A stretch of 20,892 nt of DNA, taken from contig JABJGX010000029.1 of the NCBI GenBank assembly GCA_018662075.1, forward strand, positions 1 to 20,892. The letters are read 5' to 3'. Positions 6,416 to 12,322 of the stretch are shown piece by piece. Position 1 is the first letter of the stretch, and every line of letters starts with the position of its first letter. The translations under genes and the position numbers were made by a program. Source of the DNA: Candidatus Peregrinibacteria bacterium. Its GTDB lineage: Bacteria > Patescibacteriota > Gracilibacteria > Peribacterales > Peribacteraceae. The notes under the pieces were generated by a model. That model was not told where the DNA came from. It saw only the letters and a program-made list of their open reading frames with translations, and made no database searches.

Positions 6416-7345
6416 ATGAAAAACTTCTCATTGCTTCTTGCACTATTCCTACTTCCTACTGCAGTTTCTGCTGAGGAAATCTCATTCCTAGTCGAAACGA
6501 CATATGCTTCCTCGGAAGTTCAGGTTGTACCAACGGTTTTGCCTACCGGTAGGGCTGGAGCGACTAGTAGCCAGGCATCAGTGGGGATTATAGAAGAGAC
6601 TATGCCAAGCTCCCCTGTTCCAGTTACTCCTCCTGTTGATGATGATGAAGAGTACGAAGATTACGAGGAAGACAAAGAGTACGAAGATGACGAGGAAGAC
6701 AAAGAGTACGAGGATGACGAGGAGTACAAAGAACCTGTTCAGAAAGTCTCTGCGCCAGCACCGGTCTACACGGTGAAGGAGCAGGAAGAGCTCGATGATC
6801 TAACTCTTGAGCAGTTAGAAGAGTATGCAGACGAAGCCGAGCAAAGCATCGAAGAACAGCTTACTCAACTAGAAGATGGATTTACGGTTATGGGATCGTC
6901 CGTTATGGATGATCTTCTTTCTCCTACACAACGTGCAGCTATTCTCCGTCGAAGTATTCGCACTGTTGGTCAGTTAAAAATCTTTACCAAAGCACTTTCT
7001 GAGTCTGATGAAAACATCCGTCAGGTAAAACTCGGTGATGAAAAAATAGAGATTTCGTACAGGCAGAAGGCAAAGCTCTTTGGGCTTATCCCATTGAATT
7101 ACTTACTAAAGACTACCGTCAAGGATGGAGAGGTAGAGGTCAAGCAGCCATGGTGGCATTTTCTAGCGCGTGACGATGTGAAGTCATATAAGACTACGCT
7201 TCAAGAGCAGTTAGACCTCTTGGGTGATATCGACCCCGAAGATCCAGACCTTGAGGTTAAACTTCAGCGCCAACAGCAAACACTTCAGACACTGAGTAAT
7301 ATGTCTAAAATGTTGCATGATACGGGAATGCTTAAACAGCTGTAA
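6416..7345 (+). CDS. Secreted protein with an acidic repeat and a PWW-type C-terminal domain
   Basis: The 309-aa precursor has a clear signal peptide (about 1-19, ending AVSA). A Ser/Thr/Pro-rich region follows, then a very acidic Tyr/Lys repeat (about 75-105) built from EEDKEYEDD units. After a helical segment (about 115-160) comes a folded-looking part with SYRQKAKLFGLIPLNY and VKQPWWHFLARDD (about 225-265), ending in a Gln-rich helix. The segment with LFGLIPLNY and PWWHFL resembles a domain I have seen in uncharacterised secreted CPR proteins, but I cannot name it. It has no lipobox or C-terminal anchor, so it is probably released or periplasm-like. The acidic repeat might bind divalent cations. 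The function is unknown. Confidence 0.78.
   Translation: MKNFSLLLALFLLPTAVSAEEISFLVETTYASSEVQVVPTVLPTGRAGATSSQASVGIIEETMPSSPVPVTPPVDDDEEYEDYEEDKEYEDDEEDKEYEDDEEYKEPVQKVSAPAPVYTVKEQEELDDLTLEQLEEYADEAEQSIEEQLTQLEDGFTVMGSSVMDDLLSPTQRAAILRRSIRTVGQLKIFTKALSESDENIRQVKLGDEKIEISYRQKAKLFGLIPLNYLLKTTVKDGEVEVKQPWWHFLARDDVKSYKTTLQEQLDLLGDIDPEDPDLEVKLQRQQQTLQTLSNMSKMLHDTGMLKQL
6645..6733 (+). repeat. 27-bp in-frame tandem repeat (acidic)
   Basis: Two near-identical 27-bp units (6665-6691 and 6692-6718) differ at one base and encode EEDKEYEDD. Partial units flank them on both sides. The length is a multiple of three, so changes in copy number would keep the reading frame. Confidence 0.8.
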
Positions 7346-7358
7346 GCTCACTATTTTA

Positions 7359-8195
7359 CTAAAACATGTTCAGCTGGTCTTTTCGTACCCCTTCTTCGAT
7401 GGCCTCTTGTTTTGCACTTTTTGTTCCTCCTTTGCGTGAACTTTCACCGAGTTGCGCGAAGCGCCATGCCATTTCAAAAATTTTCCTCTGCGTTTCAGCA
7501 ACCTCTTTGCTTTCGATAATCACTCCAAAGAGATCAGCTTCATCTTCGGCAAAAGACACAATTGCTACTTTGTTATCATAAATATTGATTTCGTTATGGA
7601 TCGGGAACTCTTTTGCATTTACAAGGCGGATCTCTCGAAGACTTTTATTATCTCTTCCGTGAACCTTTCGTCCCATGTCATCATCTGGCGCGATTCCCTT
7701 AAGGAAAATCCCCTTCTTGATACGTTTGTTCACATACTCTTTGTCGTATTCTTTCCAGAAGTCTCGTACCACTGCAGAGTTTGCAAAGTTTAAGAGCTCT
7801 CCGTCGGCAGTTAATGTATCTTGGTACACTTTTCGTACTCCTTTTACACCTTCGAAGTACCGGACATGCGGTGCACGGTGATGACTTCCCATAAGAGAGC
7901 GCAAGTCTGGCATCGCGCGTTCTAGTGCCTCGACGTTCTTTCGTGCTTCTATGCTTAATTGGTCTGGTGGTACAGGGGTATAATGCATAGTCCTCCCCCG
8001 CTCTGCTGCTGTAAACATACTTCTCTTTACGAGTTCCTCTAGATAGTTGTAGGCAGTAACACGGTTAAGTTTTGTATCCTTTGCATAACTACTTGCCGGT
8101 GCTGATCCAAGCTTTAGGCCCGCTAAATAAAGCTTTGCCTCGTGTGGCTCTAGTCCGACAGATTGGATGATGTGCTGCAAGGCAGTAGTAGTCAT
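7359..8195 (-). CDS. TrmB-family transcriptional regulator
   Basis: This is a 278-aa DNA-binding regulator. Residues 5-75 form a winged helix typical of the TrmB family (GLEPHEAKLYLAGLKLG, then LNRVTAYNYLEELVKRSM as the recognition helix, then a wing with RGRTMHYTPVPP). A helical linker (about 78-105) and a C-terminal sensor-like domain follow (about 108-260), including RYFEGVKGVRKVYQDTL and EINIYDNKVAIVSF. Archaeal TrmB proteins sense sugars, but related bacterial proteins often have unknown ligands, and no sugar gene lies here. Its promoter is covered by a perfect 22-bp palindrome, so it probably represses itself. The same palindrome lies at two other places in the window. Its ATG is six bases after TATATT, so its mRNA is probably leaderless. 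Confidence 0.85.
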   Translation of the reverse strand: MTTTALQHIIQSVGLEPHEAKLYLAGLKLGSAPASSYAKDTKLNRVTAYNYLEELVKRSMFTAAERGRTMHYTPVPPDQLSIEARKNVEALERAMPDLRSLMGSHHRAPHVRYFEGVKGVRKVYQDTLTADGELLNFANSAVVRDFWKEYDKEYVNKRIKKGIFLKGIAPDDDMGRKVHGRDNKSLREIRLVNAKEFPIHNEINIYDNKVAIVSFAEDEADLFGVIIESKEVAETQRKIFEMAWRFAQLGESSRKGGTKSAKQEAIEEGVRKDQLNMF

Positions 8196-8201
8196 AGATT
8201 G

Positions 8202-8231
8202 AATATACCTGACTGTTGTAAAATATTACAA
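8202..8231 (-). promoter_or_regulatory. Leaderless, auto-controlled promoter of the TrmB-type gene
   Basis: TTGTAA (8231-8226), 18 bases and TATATT (8207-8202) are followed by CAATCT and ATG at 8195. The -35 lies in the palindrome. The geometry equals that of the promoter at 206-235. Confidence 0.6.
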
Positions 8232-8234
8232 CAG
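8213..8234. promoter_or_regulatory. Candidate TrmB-type operator, copy 2 (perfect palindrome)
   Basis: CTGTTGTAA and TTACAACAG form perfect 9-bp arms around AATA. The element lies between the MsrAB stop (8254) and the TrmB-type start (8195), over the regulator's promoter. Autoregulation is inferred. Confidence 0.72.
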
Positions 8235-8253
8235 ACAATTCATCAATTTTACT

Positions 8254-9375
8254 TTATTCAAATAGCTCTACATACTGCTCATACCCCCTGTTCTTTAAAT
8301 CTTCCCTTGGAATGAACTCTAACGCTGCACTGTTCATGCAGTACCGAAGACCTGTGGTGTCCTCTGGACCGTCAGTAAAGACGTGTCCAATGTGGTTGTC
8401 ACCACTCTTACTGCGGATTTCTGTTCTCGTTGCAAAGAATTTCTTATCAGTCTTTTCTACAAGGTTTTCAGGTTCTAGTGGTCTATCAAACGTTGGCCAT
8501 CCTGTACCAGACTTATACTTATGCAGAGATGAATACAGTGGTTCTTTAGAAACAATATCGACGTAGATCCCCTCTTCTGTGTTATCCCAGTATTCGTTTT
8601 TAAATGGGCGCTCGGTTCCTTCTTCCTGCGTAACATTGTATTGCAATGCAGTCAGCATCTCGCGGAGCTCTTCGTCTGATGGCTTTACGTATCCACTTGT
8701 TTTTGGAGGTGCAACTTCTTCTGCAGCTTTTGGTTCTATTACCTTCTCCCAAGTAGATTTCAGGAATGCATCTCTGCCAGAGCCTCCTCGGTAATACTTA
8801 TACCGGATAGGGTTTTTCTTATAATAGTCCTGGTGGTAATCCTCTGCAGGATAAAAAGTTTCAGCTGGCAAAATAGGAGTGACAATTGGTGCATCAAACC
8901 GACCAGACTCCTCTATTTCTTTTTTTGATAGTTCTGCGGACTTCTTTTCCTCCTCTGTTTGATACCAGATACCAGATGTATATTGGAATCCTCTGTCCGC
9001 AAATGAACCTTTGTCATCCGTTGGGTCTATGACTGTCCACAAGTGGTCGACGAGTTTTTTATAACTGACAATGCTTGGATCGTACACGACGAGGATTGCT
9101 TCTATGTGCCCTGTCGTTCCCGATGACACTTCTTTGTAGCTTGGGTTTTTGACGTCACCTCCGGTATACCCAGAAAGGACTGTAACGACCCCTGGAAGCT
9201 TTTCGAAGTCAGATTCTGTGCACCAGAAGCATCCTCCAGCAAAGAGTGCTTCGGCAGTTTCTCCTTTATATTCGCTTATAACGTCCATCTTTTTTCCGAT
9301 GTCTTGAGAGTCTGGTGGAATAAGTGAACAGGAAGTCATGAGTAGAGTAAGAAAGAATAGAGAGGCAATACGCAT
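8254..9375 (-). CDS. msrAB: Lipoprotein MsrA-MsrB fusion (methionine sulfoxide reductase)
   Basis: This 373-aa envelope protein repairs oxidised methionine, with both stereoisomer-specific domains in one chain. A lipoprotein signal peptide ends in LMTSC, with Cys16 as the anchor. MsrA (about 42-215) has the catalytic GGCFWC, with Cys49 as nucleophile and Cys52 as likely resolving residue. MsrB (about 232-373) has SGTGWPTF, RSKSGDNHIGHVF and RYCMNS, with Cys346 as nucleophile. The whole chain has only four cysteines, so the zinc-binding CxxC pairs and a resolving cysteine of many MsrB enzymes are missing. The order MsrA then MsrB is the common fusion order. The start has a weak promoter (TACAAT about 24 bases upstream) and no Shine-Dalgarno. 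The TrmB-type gene lies downstream behind its own promoter. Confidence 0.93.
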   Translation of the reverse strand: MRIASLFFLTLLMTSCSLIPPDSQDIGKKMDVISEYKGETAEALFAGGCFWCTESDFEKLPGVVTVLSGYTGGDVKNPSYKEVSSGTTGHIEAILVVYDPSIVSYKKLVDHLWTVIDPTDDKGSFADRGFQYTSGIWYQTEEEKKSAELSKKEIEESGRFDAPIVTPILPAETFYPAEDYHQDYYKKNPIRYKYYRGGSGRDAFLKSTWEKVIEPKAAEEVAPPKTSGYVKPSDEELREMLTALQYNVTQEEGTERPFKNEYWDNTEEGIYVDIVSKEPLYSSLHKYKSGTGWPTFDRPLEPENLVEKTDKKFFATRTEIRSKSGDNHIGHVFTDGPEDTTGLRYCMNSAALEFIPREDLKNRGYEQYVELFE

Positions 9376-9432
9376 AGTTCAGAAGGTAGTAGATATATAT
9401 TGTACACTTTTCGGTACGCAGATACACGTTGC

Positions 9433-9624
9433 TTATCCTCGGGTATCTAATATTCTTCTAGCCTCTTCATATAATTCACTTGAGAGTGTATCAATCCTTT
9501 TAGCGATAATAGTTCTATCTTTTCCTATACTAGGAATACGTAAAAGTTCATTGAGCCTTTGTACAAATTTCTCATCATCTTCTTCTTCTATTGTTTCTCT
9601 GAGGGGGGATTTTTTTGTAGGCAT
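9433..9624 (-). CDS. Small charged helical protein of unknown function (63 aa)
   Basis: This short, highly charged, probably all-helical soluble protein starts MPTKKSPLRETIEEEDDEKF. I do not recognise a family. An upstream ATG at 9642 is in frame, but I chose 9624 because an extended -10 (TGA-TACAAT, 9641-9633) stands eight bases before it and the start has the CT-ATG context common in this window. The region between its TAA stop and the MsrAB start is 57 bases, so the two could be one transcript. The coding status is likely but not certain. Confidence 0.55.
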   Translation of the reverse strand: MPTKKSPLRETIEEEDDEKFVQRLNELLRIPSIGKDRTIIAKRIDTLSSELYEEARRILDTRG

Positions 9625-9632
9625 AGTACGAC

Positions 9633-9641
9633 ATTGTATCA
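9633..9641 (-). promoter_or_regulatory. Extended -10 promoter of the 63-aa gene
   Basis: On the minus strand TGA-TACAAT (9641-9633) is followed by eight bases and the ATG at 9624. It is divergent from the structured RNA region. Confidence 0.5.
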
Positions 9642-9852
9642 TAATGAAATTAGTTGAACTATAAGTTTGCTTTGCATTAGGGCTCGAGAGCGGTACAGTA
9701 ATTAATATTGATCTTTCTGTACTCTCGCTAGTCTACGAGAATGGGACTGGGCTCAGCCGGGATCGTGCCCGGTAATAGGCAAATCTTGGACGTACCAAGT
9801 GAGCCTGGCACTATTGCCATTCGGTTCGAGCGCGACTTTGATTATCGGCTCG

Positions 9853-9862
9853 AAAGGAGGTG
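9853..9862 (+). promoter_or_regulatory. Perfect Shine-Dalgarno sequence inside the structured RNA
   Basis: AAAGGAGGTG is fully complementary to the usual 3' end of 16S rRNA. A GTG codon seven bases after GGAGG (9868) opens a 10-codon frame (VHCWYLTFSL) ending in TGA at 9898-9900. It may be a leader peptide, a ribosome-binding element or a structural coincidence. It is notable because almost no real gene start here has such a site. Confidence 0.4.
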
Positions 9863-9978
9863 TTTAAGTGCACTGTTGGTATCTAACCTTTTCCTTGTGA
9901 GGTTCCTTCGTGCACACACCAAGTGAGCCCTCTCCTGCAAGTCAGATGCCACTGGCTCGTGCAGATCACATCATTACC

Positions 9979-10008
9979 GACCTGTCTGGCATAGACAGGT
10001 CCTTTTTT
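9979..10008 (+). terminator. Rho-independent terminator of the structured RNA
   Basis: A 9-bp perfect stem, GACCTGTCT (9979-9987) with AGACAGGTC (9993-10001), a GGCAT loop and then TTTTTT (10003-10008). Confidence 0.88.
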
Positions 10009-10035
10009 GCAGTATGAAGGGCTCTTTGATAGTAT
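10007..10035 (+). promoter_or_regulatory. Promoter of the 249-aa orphan gene
   Basis: TTGCAG (10007-10012), a 17-base spacer and TAGTAT (10030-10035) lie eight bases before the ATG at 10044. The promoter starts within the T-tract of the terminator before it, so the gene need not depend on readthrough. Confidence 0.45.
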
Positions 10036-10043
10036 GGACTACT

Positions 10044-10793
10044 ATGAAAAGTCGTTTAGAAATTCAAAATCATCACAACATTCCTGTTTCACACATGGGA
10101 GCTGGTAATAATGGAAATTTGTCGCCTCTAGAATCTGGTCGGCACCATAAATACCATTCTATTGCGGGTCACCCGACTCCGGATATGATTTTGCGACGAA
10201 TGCTTCTTTCTGGACTTACCTGTTCTGGCGGCACGGTGTATCCTAGATCATTTATCAACGAAATGCTGACACAATTGCAATGGGAGAATTCTGATTTTTT
10301 ATATGAGGAGGGAGGGTTTTGTGTTTATAAAAATACGAATGGTCATAAGGAGAAAGGAGGTATAGAAAGAAAGAAAGCTCGATCTATAACGCATCGAGCA
10401 GACCAACTTGCTTTCGAGCATGACCTCACTCGCAGTGCTCTTTCGCACCTGACACTTGGAAAGTTGCTACCACAGGAGGATATAAGTTTTCATCAAAGAA
10501 ACATGGAATTCTTTTCCGCACAGACGCCGTCAGAAGCTATGAGAAGATTTCTTATCGAAAAAGCAACGGATGGACATCTTGCATGGGCTCGACCAATGCA
10601 GCAGGGGGTGCGTTCTCAGCTACTTGATACTTTAAAAGGAGCCAAGTATCAGAAGCCTTCGAAAAAAGAGAAGGAACGCATTATTGATACGGTGAATAAT
10701 TTCTTAATCAATGATGTTCTGCCAGCATCTCTTCAAACCGCTAGGGAATATAGGAAGTATACAAAGGCTTTGGCTTCGTATAATAATAACTAA
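10044..10793 (+). CDS. Protein of unknown function (249 aa)
   Basis: I do not recognise this protein. It has no signal peptide or membrane segment. The N-terminal third is rich in His and Gly (NHHNIPVSHMGAGNNG, SGRHHKYHSIAGH). A basic middle part (GHKEKGGIERKKARS) and a mostly helical C-terminal half follow, with a run of conserved-looking hydrophobics (ALSHLTLGKLLPQ). The His-rich start could bind a metal, but no known motif fits. An in-frame ATG lies at 10014; I preferred 10044 because TTGCAG-17-TAGTAT is placed for a start there and it has the CT-ATG context. The TAA stop overlaps the stop of phhB in the bases CTAA. Confidence 0.65.
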   Translation: MKSRLEIQNHHNIPVSHMGAGNNGNLSPLESGRHHKYHSIAGHPTPDMILRRMLLSGLTCSGGTVYPRSFINEMLTQLQWENSDFLYEEGGFCVYKNTNGHKEKGGIERKKARSITHRADQLAFEHDLTRSALSHLTLGKLLPQEDISFHQRNMEFFSAQTPSEAMRRFLIEKATDGHLAWARPMQQGVRSQLLDTLKGAKYQKPSKKEKERIIDTVNNFLINDVLPASLQTAREYRKYTKALASYNNN

Positions 10794-11119
10794 AGTAGAA
10801 CGTCTATTTTGGCTGCTAAGATGAAGTCGTTTTCTGTGAGCCCACCAGAAGAGTGTGTGGTAAGGCTGATGGTTACTTTGCTGTACCCGTGTACAAACAA
10901 GTTTGGATGGTGACGTTCTTGTTCTGCGAGTCCTGCTACTTTATTCACAAAGACAATGGCGTCTTGGAAATCGTTGAAGTGGAAAGTTCGAGCGATAGTT
11001 GAAATGCTATCGTCTGCGAACCATTCTGGTGTTTCGATGATAAACGTTTTTACTTGTTCAGGTGTTAGTGCTGATACGCCTTCGCATGAGCGACATTTTT
11101 TAGATGTGAGATCTGACAT
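10790..11119 (-). CDS. phhB: 4a-hydroxytetrahydrobiopterin dehydratase (pterin-4a-carbinolamine dehydratase)
   Basis: This 109-aa protein has the full length and key pattern of the PCD/DCoH family: CRSC near the N-terminus (9-12), the conserved Trp33 in PEWF, the R-FHFNDFQDAIVFVNKVAGLAE stretch (about 44-66), the active-site HHP (70-72), and THSSGGLTENDFILA (88-102). The enzyme dehydrates the 4a-hydroxy pterin made by aromatic amino acid hydroxylases. No hydroxylase is present in the window, so its use here may be another pterin or a non-enzymatic role. It starts three bases after the tyrS stop (TAA-CAA-ATG), so it is surely co-transcribed with tyrS and may be translated by re-initiation, as no Shine-Dalgarno is seen. 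Confidence 0.93.
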   Translation of the reverse strand: MSDLTSKKCRSCEGVSALTPEQVKTFIIETPEWFADDSISTIARTFHFNDFQDAIVFVNKVAGLAEQERHHPNLFVHGYSKVTISLTTHSSGGLTENDFILAAKIDVLL

Positions 11120-11122
11120 TTG

Positions 11123-12262
11123 TTAGATGGTAATTTTTATAAACTTTCTCTTGCCAATCTTGTATTCCCCTTCTGCAACGACTGTATCTAAAGAATCGAT
11201 GACAGTGTCACCCATTTTTATGCCACCCTGCTCGATTAAGCGGCGTGCTTCAGATTTTGATTTAACAAGATTTTGCTCTACAAGAAAATCAATAAGAAGG
11301 GTCCCCTTCTTCGCTTTTACTTCAGGTGCGTCGCTTGGAACATCGCCTGCTGCAGCTTCGTTGTAGTACTTCTCTGCTGCGTCTGCAGCATCAGCACTGT
11401 GATAGAGCGTGACGATTTCTCGTGCTAGTTGGATCTTTGCTGCACGTGGTTCCCCTGACAGAATTGTCTTTACTTCACTTGCTGATACATCTGTACAGCA
11501 TTCGAAGTATGTTTCCATCAAGTCATCATTTATACGCATAACTTTTCCGAACATGTCATTCGGCTCGTCATCTAGGTAGATACAGTTGTTGTAGGTCTTA
11601 CTCATTTTTCGTCCGTCTGTCCCTTCTATAAGCTTTGTGGTGACGACGAATTTTTCTTTTTTACCCATTGCAGACTGTAGTGTTCGACCTGCAAGCATAT
11701 TGAAGTATTGGTCGTTTCCTCCAATTTCACAATCGACATCTAGTTCCACAGAGTCGTACCCTTGCATAAGTGGGTAGAAAAATTCGTGCATGTAAATCGG
11801 CTTTCCGTCTTTCATTCTGTTTTCAAACATATCGCGCTCGAGCATTTGCTGAACGGTAAAGTTACTTGCGAGCTTTACGACATCTGTGAAGTTGAGCTTC
11901 TCTAGCCATTCGTGGTTATAGACAATCTTGATCTTGCTGAAATCGAGGACTTTGCTCGCTTGCTCTTTATACGTCTTAAAATTCTCTTCTATTTGCTCCT
12001 TTGTAAGGACTTCCCGCATAGAGTCACGGTCTGTTGGGTCCCCTATCATTGCCGTAAAGCTCCCAATAAGGAAGATTACCTCGTGCCCTTCGTCAGCAAA
12101 AGCTTTGATCTTTCGCAGTGGGACAGCGTGTCCTACATGTAGCCTAGAACCTGTAGGATCTATCCCTAGGTACACTTTTAACGGCTTTCCAGCTTTTAGC
12201 TTCTTTTCGGCTAAGTCTTTCGGGGTCACATTCGTGACAGATTTTGTGAGTAGTTCGGACAT
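11123..12262 (-). CDS. tyrS: Tyrosyl-tRNA synthetase
   Basis: This class I enzyme charges tRNA-Tyr with tyrosine in the cytoplasm. In the 379-aa chain the HIGH-type motif is HVGH (42-45), in GIDPTGSRLHVGHAV. The Tyr-binding region is YPLMQGYDSVELDVDCEIGGNDQ (163-185), and the KMSKS-type loop is KMSKT (219-223). A C-terminal S4 RNA-binding domain spans about 322-379 (VKSKSEARRLIEQGGIKMGD). The length fits bacterial TyrS. The start is marked by an extended -10, TGC-TATCCT, six bases before ATG. It is the first gene of a two-gene operon with phhB and is divergent from the pseudouridine synthase gene. No T-box leader is present; the short distance to the promoter leaves no room for one. Confidence 0.97.
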   Translation of the reverse strand: MSELLTKSVTNVTPKDLAEKKLKAGKPLKVYLGIDPTGSRLHVGHAVPLRKIKAFADEGHEVIFLIGSFTAMIGDPTDRDSMREVLTKEQIEENFKTYKEQASKVLDFSKIKIVYNHEWLEKLNFTDVVKLASNFTVQQMLERDMFENRMKDGKPIYMHEFFYPLMQGYDSVELDVDCEIGGNDQYFNMLAGRTLQSAMGKKEKFVVTTKLIEGTDGRKMSKTYNNCIYLDDEPNDMFGKVMRINDDLMETYFECCTDVSASEVKTILSGEPRAAKIQLAREIVTLYHSADAADAAEKYYNEAAAGDVPSDAPEVKAKKGTLLIDFLVEQNLVKSKSEARRLIEQGGIKMGDTVIDSLDTVVAEGEYKIGKRKFIKITI

Positions 12263-12268
12263 AGGTAG

Positions 12269-12316
12269 AGGATAGCAAAGAAATTCGTGAAGGAATACGG
12301 AGTTTTGCTCTATAGT
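12269..12316. promoter_or_regulatory. Divergent leaderless promoters of tyrS and the pseudouridine synthase gene
   Basis: On the minus strand TGC-TATCCT (12277-12269) is followed by CTACCT and the tyrS ATG at 12262. On the plus strand TATAGT (12311-12316) is followed by TCCGCC and the ATG at 12323. Both have six-base spacing. The whole divergent control region is 60 bp. Confidence 0.65.
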
Positions 12317-12322
12317 TCCGCC

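Larger units (their letters stand above)
9672..10008 (+). ncRNA. Candidate large structured RNA of unknown class
   Basis: The stretch 9643-10043 has no convincing gene but is dense in perfect inverted repeats and ends in a textbook terminator. AGGGCTC (9679-9685) pairs with GAGCCCT (9925-9931) and could close about 250 bases. Inside are a GTACAG/CTGTAC hairpin, GGGCTCA/TGAGCCT (9749-9755 with 9800-9806) enclosing CCGGG/CCCGG (9757-9772) and CTTGG/CCAAG (9785-9799), TTCGAGC/GCTCGAA (9825-9854) and GTGCAC/GTGCAC (9868-9915). GGCAA (9778-9782) with TTGCC (9814-9818) would cross a helix, a possible pseudoknot. A 10-bp hairpin follows at 9935-9964. ACCAAGTGAGCC occurs twice (9794, 9918). I see none of the signature sequences of RNase P RNA, tmRNA, SRP RNA, 6S RNA or a riboswitch class I know. 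The 5' end is uncertain. Confidence 0.6.

Noticed and set aside
9672..10008. RNase P RNA, tmRNA, SRP RNA, 6S RNA, cobalamin or glycine riboswitch, group I intron
   Set aside because: I looked for the conserved cores (for example GAGGAAAGTCC of RNase P, the tRNA-like ends of tmRNA, the SRP GGAAG loop). Only short chance matches such as GCCACTG were found, in the wrong order.
9741..10013. Open frame of 61 codons, in frame with the 249-aa gene if the TGA at 9924-9926 is read through
   Set aside because: It lies across several perfect hairpins and the terminator, has no good start signal, and its translation resembles no protein. The open frame is probably chance.
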